DNA from: Pseudogemmobacter hezensis
Lineage (GTDB): Bacteria > Pseudomonadota > Alphaproteobacteria > Rhodobacterales > Rhodobacteraceae
Direction: 5' to 3'
Assembly: GCF_013155295.1 (NCBI RefSeq)
Contig: NZ_JABJXT010000001.1
Coordinates: 186,001 to 250,000 of the forward strand
Length of the DNA stretch: 64,000 nucleotides
This document shows positions 55,775-64,000 of this stretch, piece by piece; the stretch's first letter is position 1, and every line of letters begins with the position of its first letter. A program made the translations under genes and the position numbers. The notes below the pieces were generated by a model. That model was not told the DNA's origin and did not search any database. It saw only the letters and a list, made by a program, of their open reading frames with translations.

Positions 55775-57007
55775 TCAGAGCACTTCATCCAGCGCGGTGA
55801 TCAGCCGGGCCACATCATCGGCGCTGGTGTAATGCACGGCTGACAGGCGCAGCACGCCCTTGGCCTTGGGTATGCCAAGCGCCTCCAGCGGGCGGACTGC
55901 GTAGAAATCGCCGCCCCAGCAGGCAATGCCGCGCCGCCCCAGCTCTTCCGAGACGGGCTCTGCGGCATCCGCCAGCTCGACCGCGACGGTGGGGGCTCGC
56001 AGCGCTGCCTTGCGCGGGCCAATCAGGCGCAGGTCATTTCGCGCCGCCAGGTAGTCAAGCAGCGGCTGGATCACCGCCTCTTCCTGCGCCCGCATCAGAT
56101 CATGCACGCCGCGATTTCGCGCCGCCGCATCGCCGCCGATTGCGTGATGCGCGGCCAGGGCGTCGATGTAATCGGCCATGCCCGCGCAGGCCGCGACCTG
56201 GGCGTGATCGGGGCCGCCCGGCGTATGGCGCTTGTAAAGCGTGGCCTGGTTGAAGAAATGCGCCTGGCCTGGCAGTTCCATCCCGAAATCCTCGGCCAGC
56301 ACCATGATCCCCTGATGCGGGCCATAGGTTTTATAGGCCGAAAAGAGATAGGCGTCACAGCCAAGCGCCGGGAAATCAGGAAAGCCATGCGGCGCGTAAG
56401 AGACGCCATCGACCACGACTTTCGCGCCCCTCTCATGCGCCAGCGCCGAGATCGCCGCCACGTCATTGATCTCTGCAATCACATTCGAGCAATGCGGGAA
56501 AGCAACCAGCCGCACCCGCCCGTCAGCCAGCAGCGCTGACAGATCCTCGGGGCGCAGGCTGCCGGTGCCCGGATCCAGCCGCCATTCACGGACCTCAATC
56601 CCCTCATCGGCCAGCCTGCGCCAGACGCCGGAATTGGCCTCATGATCCTGGTTGGTCACCACGATCGCCGCCTTTGTGTCACCGCGCAGCCATTGCCGCA
56701 CCGCCTGCGCCAGCACATAGGTATTGGTGCTGGTCGAGGGACCGAATGACACCTGTTCGGGCCGCACCGCCATCATCGCAGCCAGTCGCTGGCGGGCCTC
56801 ATCCATCTCGGCTCCGCCGGCCTGGGCGCCCGGATAGGGCCCATAGGGCTGCACCTTGCGATCATGGTAAAAGCGGGTCAGGCGGTCCACCACCTGGATA
56901 CAGGGATAGCTGCCGCCCGCATTCTCAAAGAATGCATGCGAGGAAAGCACCGGCGAGGCAAAGGCCGGAAACTGTTTGCGGGTAAAATCAAGATCAAGCG
57001 TGGTCAT
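55775..57007 (-). CDS. Class V aminotransferase / cysteine desulfurase-like protein
   Basis: 410-residue PLP enzyme of the SufS/CsdA superfamily. N-terminal FFENAGGSYPCIQVVDRL, STSTNTYVLAQA, HEANSGVWRRL, HCSNVIAEIND (PLP ring contacts), VVDGVSYAPHGFPD and the PLP lysine in FSAYKTYGPHQG. It lacks a clear catalytic cysteine loop of true desulfurases, so it may act on another substrate. No iron-sulfur cluster genes adjoin. Confidence 0.9.
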   Translation of the reverse strand: MTTLDLDFTRKQFPAFASPVLSSHAFFENAGGSYPCIQVVDRLTRFYHDRKVQPYGPYPGAQAGGAEMDEARQRLAAMMAVRPEQVSFGPSTSTNTYVLAQAVRQWLRGDTKAAIVVTNQDHEANSGVWRRLADEGIEVREWRLDPGTGSLRPEDLSALLADGRVRLVAFPHCSNVIAEINDVAAISALAHERGAKVVVDGVSYAPHGFPDFPALGCDAYLFSAYKTYGPHQGIMVLAEDFGMELPGQAHFFNQATLYKRHTPGGPDHAQVAACAGMADYIDALAAHHAIGGDAAARNRGVHDLMRAQEEAVIQPLLDYLAARNDLRLIGPRKAALRAPTVAVELADAAEPVSEELGRRGIACWGGDFYAVRPLEALGIPKAKGVLRLSAVHYTSADDVARLITALDEVL

Positions 57008-57265
57008 CCCATATCCCTGTTGTCACGCCGCGAAACAGGGGATGCGCATGGCCCGCGCAAGGGCTCCGGTCGATCCGGTCCCCCTTCGCAGCAGGTCTTC
57101 CAGCCAGAACCGGAGATGTCTCTCTCCGATCCAGATCCCGGCCAGGGCCTGGGATCAGCGGAAAGGGTATGGGGCAAGTGGCATCCGCGCAAGAGGCGTT
57201 TGCCGCCGGTCGATATGCGCAGCTGTCACCTGCCCTTTTGGCCGCCGCTCTTCATGGCGTCAGCC

Positions 57266-58294
57266 TCACGGGATCCTGGCATAGCTTTCCAGTGCAAAGC
57301 CAAGGGATGTTGCCTTGCCGCGCAGCAACAGCCGGTCATCGGGCCGCAGCTCGCCGATCCAGGGGTGATCGGGCACGCAAAGATTCAGCACGATCAGATC
57401 CGTTGTGATATCTGCCGTATCCCGGCATCCTTTTCTGCTGCCCCGTTCTACCCCAACCACGGTCGCAACCCGCTCTTGCGCCAGCCCCGCGTAATCGGCG
57501 GCAAGCGTCGGAATCACCGTGCGCAAGAGCGAAACATAGGCCGAGGTCAGCACACCAAAGGCGACAACAGCCATGACCATCAGGGTGAACCTGTTTGCCG
57601 CCCACTGCATCGGCGAAAGCGATCTGAACAGGATCGCTGCGTTCAAAGCTATCGCTGCAAGGCCCAGGGCACAGCCCAGCGGCACCGCATTATCGGCCAG
57701 CCAACCCGAGGGGATGACATGCCAGTTGTTGAAAAACGCAAAAGACGCCAACAGGGGCAAGACCGTCGGCAGCACAACCAGCAGCCGCAGGGCCAGGGGA
57801 TATTGCCGCACAGCCTCACCGAAGATACGGCCCAGCTCTGCACTGCTCAATACCTGGCTATTCAGTGCCTGGCTACTCTCTGCCTCGGCAACCGGAGCCC
57901 CCTTCGGCTGCCGCGCCGCACCCGCCCAATAGATCACACCGGGAAAGATGAACAAAAGCGTAAAAACCCCGACGCTCACCAATAGCGCCCAATCAGCAAC
58001 CACCCCGGAAAGACTGGCCGTCCCAAGCGTCGCCAGCAAGATCAGCACTGCCATGGCGCGCAGGGGAAAAGCGCCGCTGATCCGCGCCCGCGCCAACAGC
58101 CACGGTATCAGACGGTGGGGCAGCAAAAGCGCCAGTCCTGCCATAAGCGTTATCGCTATGGCTATGCCCCGAACCAGATCAGGCATCAGCGCACGCCGCA
58201 AAGCCAGCGCGTTCGGAATGGCAAATGCCACCGCATAAAGCCCGAAAAGGCCACAGAGAATCGCAGGCGGAAACAGAAGATAGCGGTATTTCAT
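57266..58294 (-). CDS. Integral membrane protein of unknown function
   Basis: 342 residues with about seven hydrophobic segments (~5-25, ~38-60, ~75-97, ~103-125, ~170-188, ~205-222, ~238-260). A hydrophilic C-terminal domain of ~70 residues follows. It has two cysteines (RKGCRDTADI and LNLCVPDH) that could pair if it is periplasmic. A central loop contains a small repeat (SSQALNSQVLSSAE). No family recognised. The gene is isolated. Confidence 0.7.
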   Translation of the reverse strand: MKYRYLLFPPAILCGLFGLYAVAFAIPNALALRRALMPDLVRGIAIAITLMAGLALLLPHRLIPWLLARARISGAFPLRAMAVLILLATLGTASLSGVVADWALLVSVGVFTLLFIFPGVIYWAGAARQPKGAPVAEAESSQALNSQVLSSAELGRIFGEAVRQYPLALRLLVVLPTVLPLLASFAFFNNWHVIPSGWLADNAVPLGCALGLAAIALNAAILFRSLSPMQWAANRFTLMVMAVVAFGVLTSAYVSLLRTVIPTLAADYAGLAQERVATVVGVERGSRKGCRDTADITTDLIVLNLCVPDHPWIGELRPDDRLLLRGKATSLGFALESYARIP

Positions 58295-58534
58295 GCGCCC
58301 CGGCTAAACGTAAATCCTGGCAGAATCAGGGCCAGGTTCAGACCATAAAACCAGTCAGTCGAATGCCCCGCCTGCCTGCGAAAAGGGCGCGAAGACAGAC
58401 GCTGCACCCGACAGACAGCGGAAAGGCGTGTGGTCGGGTGAAAGGTGCTTGTGACAGCAAAATTCATGTCTTAGCCTCTGGTTTGACAACAAGGCGTGCT
58501 GCCCTGCCCGCCGCAAACCGACAGAGGAGTCACA

Positions 58535-59587
58535 ATGACCCGTTGCCTTTCTTACCTCGCCGGAGCCGCCTCGGCCATTGCGCTTGCCACCGCCGCGCAG
58601 GCCGCCGACCCCGAGCTGACCGTCTTCGACTGGGCAGGCTGGGAAATTGATGGCGCACTGGCCCCCTATGTCGCAAAACATGGCCAGAAGCCGACCTATT
58701 CCTTCTATGCCGATGACGATGAGGCGTTCCAGAAGGTCTCGTCGGGCTTTCGCGCCGACGTCGTTCACCCCTGCCCCGGCGCGGTTCCGAACTACCGCGA
58801 AGCAGGCCTGATCGAGCCCTGGGATATCTCGAAGATCGAGGCTTTCGGCAATATCGACCCCGAGCTGCTGGAATCGCATTTCATCAAGGATGACGAGGGC
58901 GTCTGGTTCATCCCCTACGACTTTGCCTATACCGCCATCGCCTATAACAAGGACAAGGTGTCCGAAGACAAGGTCGCCTCGCTTGAGGTGTTCAAGAACC
59001 CGGAATTCAAGGGCAAGATTGCGATCTCGGACAATTCCGATGACGCCTGGGCGCTTGGCTTCCTGGCCACCGGCACCACCGACTGGGATAATGTCAGCGA
59101 CGAGCAGGTCGAGGCCGCCGCCAACTGGCTGCGCGAGGCCGCCCCGAATGTGCGCTCCTGGTGGTCGGACCCGTCTGAACTGGCCCAGCTGATGGCGAGC
59201 GGAGAGGTCGAGGTCGCCTGGTCCTGGAACGACCCGGTTGCGCTTTTGCAGGCCGATGGCTTCCCGGTGGGCTTCAACCGCTCGCCGAAAGAGGGCTCGA
59301 CCACCTTCTTCTGCGGCTTCGTCAATATGAAAGACGGCCCCGGCAATGAGGAAAAGGTCTATGACTGGGTGAACTCGATGTTCGCCGTCGACAGCCTGCC
59401 CGCGATCATCGAGGCGATTGGCTATGCCAATACCAACAAAGCCGCGACCGATGCCGTCTCGGCCGAGACGCTGAAAGGCGCCTTCCTCGATCCGGTCGAC
59501 ACCACGCTGTTCCGCCAGACGCCGATGGACCCGGACCTGCGCGCCCGCCTGCTCGAAGAGTTCGAGCTGATCAAGATGGGTCTCTGA
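58535..59587 (+). CDS. Polyamine-type ABC transporter substrate-binding protein
   Basis: 350 residues, periplasmic. A signal peptide (MTRCLSYLAGAASAIALATAAQA-ADP) precedes LTVFDWAGWEI, FSFYADDDEAFQKV-like YSFYADDDEAF, and FIPYDFAYTAIAYNKDKV, the pattern of PotD/PotF proteins that bind putrescine or spermidine. GAGGAG lies before the ATG at 58535, which decides the start over an upstream TTG. A strong terminator follows and no permease or ATPase gene is adjacent, so the transporter is encoded elsewhere or this is an orphan binding protein. Confidence 0.9.
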   Translation: MTRCLSYLAGAASAIALATAAQAADPELTVFDWAGWEIDGALAPYVAKHGQKPTYSFYADDDEAFQKVSSGFRADVVHPCPGAVPNYREAGLIEPWDISKIEAFGNIDPELLESHFIKDDEGVWFIPYDFAYTAIAYNKDKVSEDKVASLEVFKNPEFKGKIAISDNSDDAWALGFLATGTTDWDNVSDEQVEAAANWLREAAPNVRSWWSDPSELAQLMASGEVEVAWSWNDPVALLQADGFPVGFNRSPKEGSTTFFCGFVNMKDGPGNEEKVYDWVNSMFAVDSLPAIIEAIGYANTNKAATDAVSAETLKGAFLDPVDTTLFRQTPMDPDLRARLLEEFELIKMGL

Positions 59588-59614
59588 GACCGCAGCAAAG
59601 CTGATTTCAGCAGC

Positions 59615-59651
59615 AAAAAAGCCCCGGCGATCCATTCGCCGGGGCTTTTTT
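59615..59651. terminator. Bidirectional terminator after polyamine-binding protein gene
   Basis: aaaaaagccccggcga / tcgccggggctttttt, a perfect 16-bp stem with loop tccat. Serves the convergent acyl-CoA synthetase gene as well. Confidence 0.95.
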
Positions 59652-59703
59652 GTGTGCTTTGGGATCAACCTAGGGGGGTGGCCCCTCCGCCTTGGCCGCC
59701 CTC

Positions 59704-61686
59704 TTACGGTTTCGGGCCAGGGATGGCGCTCGGGTCCGCCGCCCCTGCGGCGCTGTCCTGGTCATGCCAGGCCCAGGGGCCGGTAAAGCAGCCAAGGGCC
59801 TCGGCTATCTGCGCATCACTTGCCGCGCCCCTGGGATACAACTGCGCCACGAGGCCCAGCTTCTTGTCATCCGCCACCCCGGCCACGGTGATCGAAAACC
59901 CGGCTTTGGCCAGCGCCGCGTCATAGATGCGGGCAATCGCCAGGCGGCGCAAATCGGGCTTGAACACCTTGCCGACGGCGGTCTTTGGCAGCTCTTCGAG
60001 GATGCCGATGAATTTCGGAACCGCCGCCCGCTCGGTGATATGGCGGACGGCATGGTCCAAAAGCTCGGCCTCGGTGACGCTTGCGCCGCGAACCAGCTCG
60101 ACATAGGCGGCGGGCAGCTCGCCTGCATGCGGGTCGGGCTGGCCGATCGCGCCGACCAGCGCCACCGCCGGATGGCCCATCAGCGCCTCTTCGATCACTG
60201 CCGGATCGATATTATGGCCGCCGCGAATGATCAGATCCTTGGCGCGGCCGGTGATGAAAAGATAGCCCTCGGGGTCGATCCGCCCCAGATCGCCGCTGCG
60301 CAAAAAGCGATCCTCGGCAAAGAGTTCGTGATTCTTGTCCACCTCGGTATAGGTTGAACCCGCAAAGACGCCGGGGCTGGCGATGCAGATCTCGCCGACC
60401 TCATCGACGCCCGCCTCCTGGTAATGCCCGGCGCTGTCGCGGTTGAGGATGCGGATATGCGTATAGGGAAAGGGCAGCCCGACCGAGCCGATTTTCTTCG
60501 CGCCCTCAGGCGGGTTGACCGCCACCAGACAGGTGCATTCGGTCAGCCCGTAGCCCTCAAGGATCTCAACCCCGGTTTCCTTTTTAAACCGATTGTACAG
60601 CTCTGCCGGCATCGGCGCCGAGCCCGAGAACCCCGCCCTGAGGCTGGAGATATCGGCATCAACCGGGCGCTGCATCAGCGCCGCCAGCGCGGTTGGCACG
60701 GTCACCAGATAGGTGCAGCGATAGCGCTCGATCAGCTTCCACAGATTGTCGAAAACCCCCTCGCCGCGATAACCCGCCGGGGTCGGCAGCACGACATGCC
60801 CGCCCGAGGCGATCATCGACATCAGGATCGGATAGACCGCGAATACGTGGAACAGCGGCAGGGGGCACATCACCACATCGGTTTCCCGAAACAGCAAAGC
60901 CGCCCCGATCCAACCATTATAGACCATCCCCGAGACCCGGTGCTGCGCCACTTTCGGCATGCCGGTGGTGCCGCCGGTGTGGAAATAGGCCGCGACGCGG
61001 TCCTCTGCGGGGTCCTCAAAGGTCAGGCGGTCGCCGGGCTGGCGGGCCAGCGCTTTGTGAAAGCTGTGCAGCCTGGCGCGGTGCTGCACCTGCGTTTTCG
61101 GGCGCATGAAGGGCACGACCAGCCGCTTTAGCCCGGTCAGATTGGTCAGCAGATCGACCTCAAGCAGATGGCGGACATCGGGGGCCTCGCGCAGCGCCTC
61201 GGCCACTTTTTGGCTGACATCGGATTTCGGGAAGGCCCGCAGCGTGACGACCACTTTCGCCCTGGTCTCGCGCAGGATTGAGGCGATCTGGGCCGCCTCC
61301 AGCAAGGGATTGATCGGGTTCACGATGCCCGCGACCATGCCCCCCAGCAGGGTGACCACGGTCTCTGTGGTATTGGGCAGGATATAGGCCACCACATCCT
61401 GGGGCCCGATGCCCAGGCTGCGCAAAAGATTGGCGGCCTGAGTGACCTGGCGGTGCAGTTCCGCCCAGCTGAGCGTGGTCTTATGCGCGCCCGGATCTGA
61501 CAGCAGCTGAAAGCTGATCGCATCACGGCTGCCGTGGCTGGCGCGGGTGCGGCTGAGGGCCTGATAGATGGTCTTTGCCACATCGCGGCCCGACCAGGGG
61601 GCCTGGGCCTCAAGCGCCTTCACATCGGCCAGCGTCGCAAAGACGGCCTGCGAATCCGCCTGATCCGCCACATCAACACCGGACAT
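59704..61686 (-). CDS. Acyl-CoA synthetase (AMP-forming)
   Basis: 660 residues. Activates a carboxylic acid with ATP and CoA. P-loop YFHTGGTTGMPKVAQH (~240), ATP-binding EGYGLTECT (~395), hinge RSGDLGRIDPEGYLFITGRAKDLI and the catalytic lysine in PKTAVGKVFKPDLRR. ATG 61686 has GGAGGGG four nt upstream. A C-terminal ~70 residues beyond the usual end (VADDKKLGLVAQLYP onward) is characteristic of a proteobacterial subgroup often labelled acyl-CoA synthetase. Chain-length preference cannot be told. Confidence 0.92.
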   Translation of the reverse strand: MSGVDVADQADSQAVFATLADVKALEAQAPWSGRDVAKTIYQALSRTRASHGSRDAISFQLLSDPGAHKTTLSWAELHRQVTQAANLLRSLGIGPQDVVAYILPNTTETVVTLLGGMVAGIVNPINPLLEAAQIASILRETRAKVVVTLRAFPKSDVSQKVAEALREAPDVRHLLEVDLLTNLTGLKRLVVPFMRPKTQVQHRARLHSFHKALARQPGDRLTFEDPAEDRVAAYFHTGGTTGMPKVAQHRVSGMVYNGWIGAALLFRETDVVMCPLPLFHVFAVYPILMSMIASGGHVVLPTPAGYRGEGVFDNLWKLIERYRCTYLVTVPTALAALMQRPVDADISSLRAGFSGSAPMPAELYNRFKKETGVEILEGYGLTECTCLVAVNPPEGAKKIGSVGLPFPYTHIRILNRDSAGHYQEAGVDEVGEICIASPGVFAGSTYTEVDKNHELFAEDRFLRSGDLGRIDPEGYLFITGRAKDLIIRGGHNIDPAVIEEALMGHPAVALVGAIGQPDPHAGELPAAYVELVRGASVTEAELLDHAVRHITERAAVPKFIGILEELPKTAVGKVFKPDLRRLAIARIYDAALAKAGFSITVAGVADDKKLGLVAQLYPRGAASDAQIAEALGCFTGPWAWHDQDSAAGAADPSAIPGPKP

Positions 61687-61812
61687 ATACCCCTCCAATC
61701 GGACTTAACCCGGGCCGGGCCCTGTCTCCTGCAGGGCGGCCCCTGGTGAATGTGGCGATAAGGGCGCGAAATGCCAATCCTTTTTCCAGGATTATCCCGT
61801 CAGATCAGCCCC

Positions 61813-63612
61813 TCAGGCCGCCAGCCCGTCGGTGAACTGCAGCCGCGCCAGCCGCGCATAAAGCCCGCCCTCGCGCACCAGGCTTTCATGCGTGCCCTCG
61901 GCCACGATACGGCCGCCATCGAAGACCAGGATGCGGTCGGCGCTTTTCACGGTGGCCAGGCGATGCGCGACGACAATCGTGCTGCGCCCTTCGGCAATAC
62001 CCGCGAAAGCCGCCTGGACCGCCGCCTCGGATTCCGCATCCAGCGCCGAGGTTGCCTCATCCAGCAAAAGCACCGGGGCATCGCGCAAAATCGCCCGCGC
62101 AATCGAGATCCGCTGCCGCTGACCGCCCGACAGCATCACGCCGCGCTCGCCCAGCTGGCTGTCATAGCCCTGGGGCAGCGCGGTGATGAACTGATGCGCC
62201 TCGGCCCGTTTTGCCGCGGCCTCAACCTCGGCATCTGTGGCATCGGGGCGGCCAAAGCGGATATTCTCTTTCGCCGACATCGCAAAGATCACCGGATCCT
62301 GCGGCACCAGCGCAATTTCCCGCCGGAAAGCCTCACGCGACAGCTGATCCAGCGCCACGCCATCCAGGGTGATCTGTCCCGATACCGGGTCGTAGAACCG
62401 CTCGATCAGTTGCAGAACGGTGGATTTCCCCGCGCCCGAGGGCCCGACCAGCGCCACCGTCTCGCCGGGGTTGATCCGGAACGAGACCTCATTCAGCGCC
62501 TTGTAATCGGGGCGCGTCGGATAGCTGAAACTGACATTCTCAAATGCAATCGCGCCGCGCACCGGATGCGGCAGCACCGCAGGCTGTGGCAGATCGCGCA
62601 CCGTATCCTCGATATGCAAAAGCTCGGTCAGTCGCTCGGTCGCGCCCGCAGCACGTTGCAGCTCGCCCCAGATCTCTGACAGCGCGCCAACCGATCCGGC
62701 AACCAGCACCGCGTAGATCACGAACTGGATCAGCTCGCCGACCGACATCACCTCGGCACGCACATCACGCGCCCCGATCCACAAAACCCCGACAATCCCG
62801 GCGAAAACCAGGAAAATCACGATCACGGTCATGATCGCACGGGTGCCGATGCGGGTTTTGGCCGAGCGGTAGCTTTCCTCGGTAACGCGGGCGAATTCGG
62901 CGCAGGTGCCCGCCTCATTGGTGCAGGCCTGCACGGTCTGGATCGCGCCAAGCGCCTCGGATGCCATGCCGGAGCTGTCGGCGATCCAGTCCTGGTTTTC
63001 CCTGGACAGCCGCCGCAGCCGCCGCCCCATCACCACGATCGGCACCACCACCGCAGGCACGATCAGCAAGACCAGCCCCGTCAGTTTTGCCGAGGTCAGC
63101 AGCAGCATGATCAGCCCGCCGATCAGCATCAGCAGATTGCGCAAGGCAACCGAGACCGAAGAGCCGATCACCGAAAGGATCAGCGTGGTGTCGGTGGTGA
63201 TGCGCGAGACCACCTCGCCGGTCATGGTTTTCTCGTAAAACGCGGGCGACAACCGGCTGACGCGATCGAACACCGCGCGGCGGATATCGGCGACCACCCG
63301 CTCGCCCAGCCGGGTGACGACGTAGTAGCGCAGCCCGGTGCCCAGGGCCAAAAGCGCCGCGATCAGCAAAAAGGCCGAGAAATAGCTGTCGAGCAGCTCG
63401 AGATGATTGCCAAAACCGTCAACCACCCGGCGCACCGCCAGGGGCAGCAGCAGCGTCACCCCTGCCGTCAGCGTCAGCGCCAGCAGCGCCAGCACCAGCA
63501 TCATCCGATACGGCCGCAGGAAGGGCCTCAGCCCGCCAAGCGCCGAGACCTTGCGCGCCGCCGGGCGCTCATTCTCATGGGTCAGGCTGGCAGTCGCTGG
63601 CTTACGGGCCAT
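61813..63612 (-). CDS. ABC exporter, fused permease and ATPase (ABCB/MsbA-like)
   Basis: 599 residues. The N-terminal six-helix exporter domain (~25-320) has YEKTMTGEVVSRITTDT. The nucleotide-binding domain (~350-590) shows Walker A GPSGAGKST, Q-loop PQDPVIFAMS, signature LSGGQRQR, Walker B LLLDEATSALD and H-loop AHRLAT. It acts as a homo- or heterodimer to export lipids, peptides or drugs. The first ~20 residues are basic. Substrate unknown. Confidence 0.95.
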   Translation of the reverse strand: MARKPATASLTHENERPAARKVSALGGLRPFLRPYRMMLVLALLALTLTAGVTLLLPLAVRRVVDGFGNHLELLDSYFSAFLLIAALLALGTGLRYYVVTRLGERVVADIRRAVFDRVSRLSPAFYEKTMTGEVVSRITTDTTLILSVIGSSVSVALRNLLMLIGGLIMLLLTSAKLTGLVLLIVPAVVVPIVVMGRRLRRLSRENQDWIADSSGMASEALGAIQTVQACTNEAGTCAEFARVTEESYRSAKTRIGTRAIMTVIVIFLVFAGIVGVLWIGARDVRAEVMSVGELIQFVIYAVLVAGSVGALSEIWGELQRAAGATERLTELLHIEDTVRDLPQPAVLPHPVRGAIAFENVSFSYPTRPDYKALNEVSFRINPGETVALVGPSGAGKSTVLQLIERFYDPVSGQITLDGVALDQLSREAFRREIALVPQDPVIFAMSAKENIRFGRPDATDAEVEAAAKRAEAHQFITALPQGYDSQLGERGVMLSGGQRQRISIARAILRDAPVLLLDEATSALDAESEAAVQAAFAGIAEGRSTIVVAHRLATVKSADRILVFDGGRIVAEGTHESLVREGGLYARLARLQFTDGLAA

Positions 63613-63623
63613 ATGAGGGCTCC

Positions 63624-63698
63624 TGGGGCTTTGGCCGGTGCTCCGGCTCTGGGGCTTTGGCCGGGGCTCCGGCTTCGGTTCATTGGCTTCGGTTCATT
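63624..63698. repeat. Nested tandem repeats upstream of the ABC exporter gene
   Basis: A 26-bp unit (ggggctttggccggtgctcc and six more bases) at 63624-63649, repeated as a 24-base copy at 63650-63673, passes into two copies of ggcttcggttcatt (63671-63684 and 63685-63698). Confidence 0.85.
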
Positions 63699-63830
63699 CC
63701 GGGCACAACAAATAAGCGGCCCGAAAGGGTCGGTTGCGCGGGCTTTGGGCCGGACTTACGGCTGAACCGACCGGGCAGCAAGCGCTCAGATGTCGCGCCC
63801 TGGCCGATTTTCCGGGATTTCAGCGCGCCA

Positions 63831-63908
63831 CCCCGTTTGCGCGCCCCGTTTGCGCGTCCGGTTTACAGGCCCCGTTTACACGCCCGGTTTACAGGCCCCG
63901 TTTGCGGC
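63831..63908. repeat. 13-bp tandem repeat, six copies in exact register
   Basis: ccccgtttgcgcg (63831, 63844), tccggtttacagg (63857), ccccgtttacacg (63870), cccggtttacagg (63883) and ccccgtttgcggc (63896). The fifth unit holds the stop codon of the partial gene at the right edge. Confidence 0.92.
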
Positions 63909-63999
63909 GCTCTTTCGCCCCCCTTTCGTCCAGGCGCGACAACGGGCAGTCTGTCAGCAAAATCGCCGCTCCGGTTTTTCGATCCAGCACAAGGCACCG
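63889..63999 (-). CDS. Possible 3' end of a gene entering from the right edge
   Basis: A minus-strand frame open from the edge encodes CLVLDRKTGAAILLTDCP, then SRLDERGAKERRKRGL, before TAA at 63891-63889. The composition looks protein-like, but only 36 codons are visible and the last ones lie in the 13-bp repeat array. No family assigned. Confidence 0.4.
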   Translation of the reverse strand, partial: RCLVLDRKTGAAILLTDCPLSRLDERGAKERRKRGL

Positions 64000-64000
64000 C

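Noticed and set aside
55775-57007. SufS/IscS cysteine desulfurase of an iron-sulfur operon
   Set aside because: The fold matches but no clear catalytic Cys loop and no suf or isc neighbours are seen, so a general class V aminotransferase call is safer.
63831-63908. CRISPR-like array
   Set aside because: Thirteen-bp units abut without spacers, no cas genes are present, and the same holds for the other tandem repeats in the window.

Overview
The window comes from a GC-rich alphaproteobacterium, most likely a member of the Rhodobacterales (Rhodobacter/Paracoccus relatives). The evidence is codon use, a TrgA-family membrane protein, an opgC-opgG-opgH glucan operon, a Hint-domain protein of the Rhodobacterales kind, and small secreted and acidic proteins typical of that order. 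I see no rRNA, tRNA, insertion sequence, integrase, prophage or CRISPR array. The window reads as ordinary chromosome with mostly housekeeping genes.

Layout. 1-2965: a very long acidic, Ala/Glu/Asp-rich protein that runs off the left edge. 3-7 kb: thiamine diphosphokinase, a DMT permease, secG and pyrG. 7.5-12.3 kb: the osmoregulated periplasmic glucan operon opgC-opgG(mdoG)-opgH(mdoH). 12.5-17 kb: selO, a small secreted protein, a LysR regulator and a tandemly duplicated gene for a 79-aa secreted peptide. 17-23 kb: an orphan pstS with a Pho-box-like site, panB-panC, a cupin, an L,D-transpeptidase lipoprotein and a frameshifted P1 peptidase. 23-28 kb: moaE, moaD, pgsA, a PAS protein and uvrC, all on the minus strand. 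28.4-30.2 kb: a translationally coupled set of sppA-like peptidase, a 57-aa membrane zinc-ribbon protein and a pteridine-reductase-like SDR. 30.4-33.4 kb: surE-pcm-nlpD-like. 33.5-38 kb: a CNNM/CBS protein, a DUF815-like ATPase and tatC-tatB-tatA. 38-42 kb: an HTH protein without a WYL domain, an SDR, a Hint protein and a V8-like protease. 42-51 kb: prfC, a zf-TFIIB protein, a DEAD-box helicase, radA-cvpA-purF and an SDR. 51-55.5 kb: MocR and GntR regulators, a Nudix hydrolase and TrgA. 55.7-63.6 kb: a class V aminotransferase, an unknown membrane protein, a polyamine-type binding protein, an acyl-CoA synthetase and an exporter ABC protein.

The most unusual signal is not one gene. Many gaps between genes, and the last codons of several genes, are filled with short degenerate tandem repeats with units of about 12-17 bp (26 bp in one case). 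Each locus has its own unrelated unit, and in several cases a stop codon lies inside the array. Similar repeats appear inside coding regions as low-complexity linkers (left-edge protein, TatB, Nudix protein, helicase tail). Other points worth a look are the intact 455-bp duplication, a CCC-TTT-TGA frameshift in the P1 peptidase, and a perfect 9-bp inverted repeat between tatA and the HTH regulator gene.

All statements rest on reading the sequence and on remembered family knowledge. No database search, alignment or structure prediction was run.
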